Source of the DNA: JBKBXU01 sp046313675
GTDB lineage: Bacteria; Bacteroidota; Bacteroidia; Cytophagales; Cytophagaceae
DNA length: 8,126 nt
Assembly (NCBI GenBank): GCA_046313675.1
Contig: JBKBXU010000217.1
Location: forward strand, 1 to 8,126
Direction: 5' to 3'
Of this stretch, positions 5,235-8,126 are shown one piece after another. The notes beneath the pieces are model-generated. The model saw only the letters and a program-made list of their open reading frames with translations. It made no database searches and had not been told where the DNA came from. A program made the position numbers and the translations under genes. Position 1 is the stretch's first letter. The number at the start of each line of letters is the position of its first letter.

Positions 5235-8126
5235 TCAGGTATTTATAATTTTTTTATAATTCAATTTAAACTCTTCAAAGGAAGCTAACAACAGTTGAAA
5301 GTCGTCCAGGCAATGTTGGTTGTTTCCGGCTTTGAGATCGTTCTCTATTTTCTTTGCGATGCCCTCAAGCTTACTTACACCAAGGGTGCCTGCTGTTCCT
5401 TTTAATGTATGCAATATATTTAAAATTTTGCTGAAATCTTCAGACTCCAAAGAGTTTTTGCATTCCAGTATTTGTTCCAGTGTATCATTTTCAAATTGCT
5501 TGTATATTTTAAACAGGGTATTTGCATCAGCATAATTCCTAAGTTTGTCAAATACTTCAATATCAAAAATTTCTGCTTCCTTAATGGGTGAAATCTCTTC
5601 TGACGGATTCGTTATTTTATTTCTAAGCCATTCGCTCACCTTGTTTAGCAGTTTTTCTGCCTTAATTGGCTTTGAAAGGTAGTCGTCCATGCCACTTAAT
5701 AGAAACTTCTCTTTATCTTCCTGCATGGAGTAAGCTGTCATGGCTATAATAGGGGGTAGAGTCTTGCCCATTTTTCGGATAGTTTTTGTAGCCTCCACAC
5801 CATCCATTTGAGGCATTTGAATGTCCATAAAGATGATATCAAAATCATTTTCCCGTACTTTTTCAATAGCTTCTATACCGTTTCCTGCTACTACAACCCG
5901 GCACCCTGATTTGTTCAATATTTCGGATGCAACAAGTTGGTTTACCTGATTATCATCTACAAGGAGTACATAAGGTTGGTGGTTGCTGAATTTATTGTTT
6001 ATGATGCTTAGTTGTTCAGTAGCAACTTCTTCTTTTATTACTCGTTTGCTTTCTTTGGCTTCAAAGGTGAAATAGAAGGTGCTCCCTATTCCTATTTTAG
6101 ATTCTACCCCAATTTCTCCGTTCATCATTTTGCAAAGTTCTTTGGAAATGGCTAAACCTAAGCCGGTTCCGGCATATGACTTTGTGGAAGAGTTGTCTAT
6201 TTGGCTAAAATTCTCGAATAGTAATTTTTGATTTTCTTCTGAAATACCAATTCCGGTATCCGTTATTTCCACTTTAATTTTGTTGATATTATTTTCCCGG
6301 CCAACCAGGGCCATATTAATAGAAACACTGCCTTTATCGGTGAATTTAATAGAATTTGATGTCAGGTTTGATAATATCTGTAACAGGCGGATTTCATCTG
6401 CCACTATGTAGTTTGGAATAGCTTCATCAATTGTAACAAAGAAATCAATGCCTTTAGCCACCGACTGCTGATAAAATAAAGAGTAAAGCTTGTCTATGGT
6501 TGCCTTTGTAGAGATGGAGGTTAGTCGTAACTGCATCTTTCCCGCTTCAATTTTTGAAAGGTCGAGAATGTCATTTAGTATAGCCAGTAATGTCTCTGAT
6601 GATTTTTTGATGGTCTGTACATACCTTTTTTGATCCAGGTTTAAGGTAGTTTCACTAAGTAAATCAATCATACCGATGACTCCGTTCATCGGGGTACGGA
6701 TCTCGTGGCTCATATTGGCAAGGAAATTCTCTTTGACCTTGAGCGAACGTTCAGCAATCTCTTTTGCCTTAAGTAATTCCGCAGAAGCTTTTTTAAGGAA
6801 GGTAATATCACGGGAAACTCCTTCTACGGCAATTGGCTTGCCTTCTTTGTTGTTAATTAAACGAATATTTGAAATAAACTCAAGGAGAGACCCATTTTTC
6901 ATAATGAGGTTATTCTCATAGTTCTGCACGGTTCCTGTTTTCAGTAACTCCCGAATCAACAGGGTTTGTTTTTTAGGACTGAAATAGAAATTTGATATAT
7001 GCTTGCCAAGTATTTCTTCTTCGCTGTATCCGCTTAGCAGACAGCCGGATGGGCTTATCATGGTAATCCTTCCATATACATCGGTACGGTAATAGATGTC
7101 CTGAAATGATTCAAAGATGTTCCGGAATTTTTCCTCACTTTCCTGAAGAGCCAATTCCCAATTTTTCTTTTCCGTTATGTCGTGAGATATACCCGATAAT
7201 TCTTCAATTCTTCCATCAGGGAGGAAGATCGGATTCAGATACGTTTCTCTCCAGACTACATTGCCTGTCCGATCAAGACTTTTAGTTTCAAAATGTTGTA
7301 ATTGCCCTTCGAACGCCTTTTTATAATGCTGATTAACCATTTCATGGTATTCCTGGTTGGAAAGCATGAGAATTTTTGGTTGATCTGAGCTTGTATCAAT
7401 TTCCGGATACTCATTATACTTTTCGAATATGGCTTCGGCGTAATTCTGGTTAAATGAAGTCAATCCCCGTTTTCTGTTTACCGACCAGATCAGGTGGGAA
7501 GAACTTTGGAATATAGAATTTAATCGTGCGGTTTTCTCAATGATCAACTGCTCGTTTTTCTTTCTTTCAATGGCTATGGCAATCTGGCCGGAGATAAAAT
7601 CTAGCAATTCCAGATGCCTTTTCTTGTACTTATTTCTATCACTGTGACTTTTAACAGCAATAACACCGATCGTTCTGTTTTCAAGCCTTAAAGGAACTCC
7701 AAGCCATATTTTTGGTACAGGACCCATTAGCTCTACAATGTTTTCCTCTGAAAGCCTTAATATGTCTTCTTCATAAAGGAAAATAGCTTTTTCATTGAAA
7801 AGCGAATATTCTGTAAGTCCTTTTCCTACGGGGCGAGAGGCAGTTGTAATTTTATCTCCAAGGTTTTCATCAACATAGTAAGGGAAGTTAAGGGTCTGGT
7901 TTTCTTTGTCGTATAATGCAACGTGAAAGTTGTTGACGGCAATCATTGTTTTCAGCTCCTGATGGATATTGAACAGGAGTGAATTGAGATCATCACTTTT
8001 TATTGTGAGGTTGGAGATTTTATAGTATAAGTATTGCGCCCTTTCCGCACGTATCCTTTTGGTATTGTCGTGAAATATTCCTCTGAAAGCTACTGCTTTA
8101 TTATTTTCATAGCGCACGTTCACGCT
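5235..8126 (-). CDS. Hybrid sensor histidine kinase PAS-GAF-PAS-PAS-HisKA-HATPase-REC-HPt (N-terminus cut)
   Basis: The frame is open to the right edge, so the true start lies outside. Residue numbers count from the GTG at 8123, which I reject as the start. Domains in order: tail of a PAS/PAC domain (1-28, ending GIFHDNTKRIRAE); GAF (about 45-187); PAS (200-322, ending GISHDITEKK); PAS (326-446); HisKA (464-529) with H473 in MSHEIRTPMNG; HATPase (575-690) with N-box N586/N590, DTGIGI at 622-627 and GTGLGLAIS at 652-660; receiver (717-833) with D723/D724, D767, T796 and K818; and HPt (866-955) with H905 in HTLKGTAGTLG. All catalytic and phosphorelay residues are intact. No transmembrane segment is seen in this part, suggesting cytosolic or peripheral sensing by PAS and GAF domains; the missing N-terminus could change that. 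The relay H473 to D767 to H905, then to D54 of the next gene, is inferred from the layout. Confidence 0.94.
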   Translation of the reverse strand, partial: SVNVRYENNKAVAFRGIFHDNTKRIRAERAQYLYYKISNLTIKSDDLNSLLFNIHQELKTMIAVNNFHVALYDKENQTLNFPYYVDENLGDKITTASRPVGKGLTEYSLFNEKAIFLYEEDILRLSEENIVELMGPVPKIWLGVPLRLENRTIGVIAVKSHSDRNKYKKRHLELLDFISGQIAIAIERKKNEQLIIEKTARLNSIFQSSSHLIWSVNRKRGLTSFNQNYAEAIFEKYNEYPEIDTSSDQPKILMLSNQEYHEMVNQHYKKAFEGQLQHFETKSLDRTGNVVWRETYLNPIFLPDGRIEELSGISHDITEKKNWELALQESEEKFRNIFESFQDIYYRTDVYGRITMISPSGCLLSGYSEEEILGKHISNFYFSPKKQTLLIRELLKTGTVQNYENNLIMKNGSLLEFISNIRLINNKEGKPIAVEGVSRDITFLKKASAELLKAKEIAERSLKVKENFLANMSHEIRTPMNGVIGMIDLLSETTLNLDQKRYVQTIKKSSETLLAILNDILDLSKIEAGKMQLRLTSISTKATIDKLYSLFYQQSVAKGIDFFVTIDEAIPNYIVADEIRLLQILSNLTSNSIKFTDKGSVSINMALVGRENNINKIKVEITDTGIGISEENQKLLFENFSQIDNSSTKSYAGTGLGLAISKELCKMMNGEIGVESKIGIGSTFYFTFEAKESKRVIKEEVATEQLSIINNKFSNHQPYVLLVDDNQVNQLVASEILNKSGCRVVVAGNGIEAIEKVRENDFDIIFMDIQMPQMDGVEATKTIRKMGKTLPPIIAMTAYSMQEDKEKFLLSGMDDYLSKPIKAEKLLNKVSEWLRNKITNPSEEISPIKEAEIFDIEVFDKLRNYADANTLFKIYKQFENDTLEQILECKNSLESEDFSKILNILHTLKGTAGTLGVSKLEGIAKKIENDLKAGNNQHCLDDFQLLLASFEEFKLNYKKIINT

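Noticed and set aside
6676..6921. Plus-strand open frame of 81 codons
   Set aside because: It is antisense to the PAS/HisKA region of the hybrid kinase.

Overview
The window looks like a piece of a Bacteroidota chromosome, most likely of the Cytophagales type. The DNA is AT-rich. Most genes lack a usable Shine-Dalgarno sequence at the right distance. The one reasonable full promoter candidate fits the Bacteroidota -33 TTG / -7 TAnnTTTG pattern, and the protein sequences have the Lys/Asn/Ile-rich look of that phylum. No rRNA, tRNA, CRISPR array, transposase or phage gene is visible. The taxonomic placement is inference from sequence style.

Left part (1-1711, minus strand): a two-gene unit. 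A MarR-family regulator (1256-1711) is followed, with a 4-base ATGA stop/start overlap, by a periplasmic GH37 trehalase (1-1259) that runs off the left edge. The trehalase signature and catalytic Asp are in view; the catalytic base is outside. A candidate promoter and an overlapping imperfect inverted repeat lie just upstream of the regulator.

Middle (1712-2273): a 562-base divergent intergenic region. It holds a mosaic of short degenerate direct repeats (CACRAAGA-like) broken up by small hairpins, which explains the spurious hydrophobic reading frame there. To its right, on the plus strand, is a secreted M20-family metallopeptidase (2274-3746) with all expected metal ligands.

Right part (3787-8126, minus strand): a compact four-gene run read from right to left. 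It starts with a large hybrid histidine kinase, cut by the window edge inside an N-terminal PAS domain (PAS-GAF-PAS-PAS-HisKA-HATPase-REC-HPt). After 5 bases comes a stand-alone CheY-like receiver, then a 91-residue protein of unknown function, then a PhnP-like metallo-beta-lactamase-fold hydrolase. The hydrolase starts at a TTG codon overlapping the stop of the 91-residue gene. The kinase and receiver together hold a full His-Asp-His-Asp phosphorelay. A near-consensus -7 element before the 91-residue gene suggests that the last two genes may also be transcribed on their own.

I did not find a clearly new system. The points most worth following are the MarR-trehalase coupling, the kinase/orphan receiver phosphorelay with no visible output domain, and the tight pairing of the unknown 91-residue protein with the PhnP-like hydrolase.
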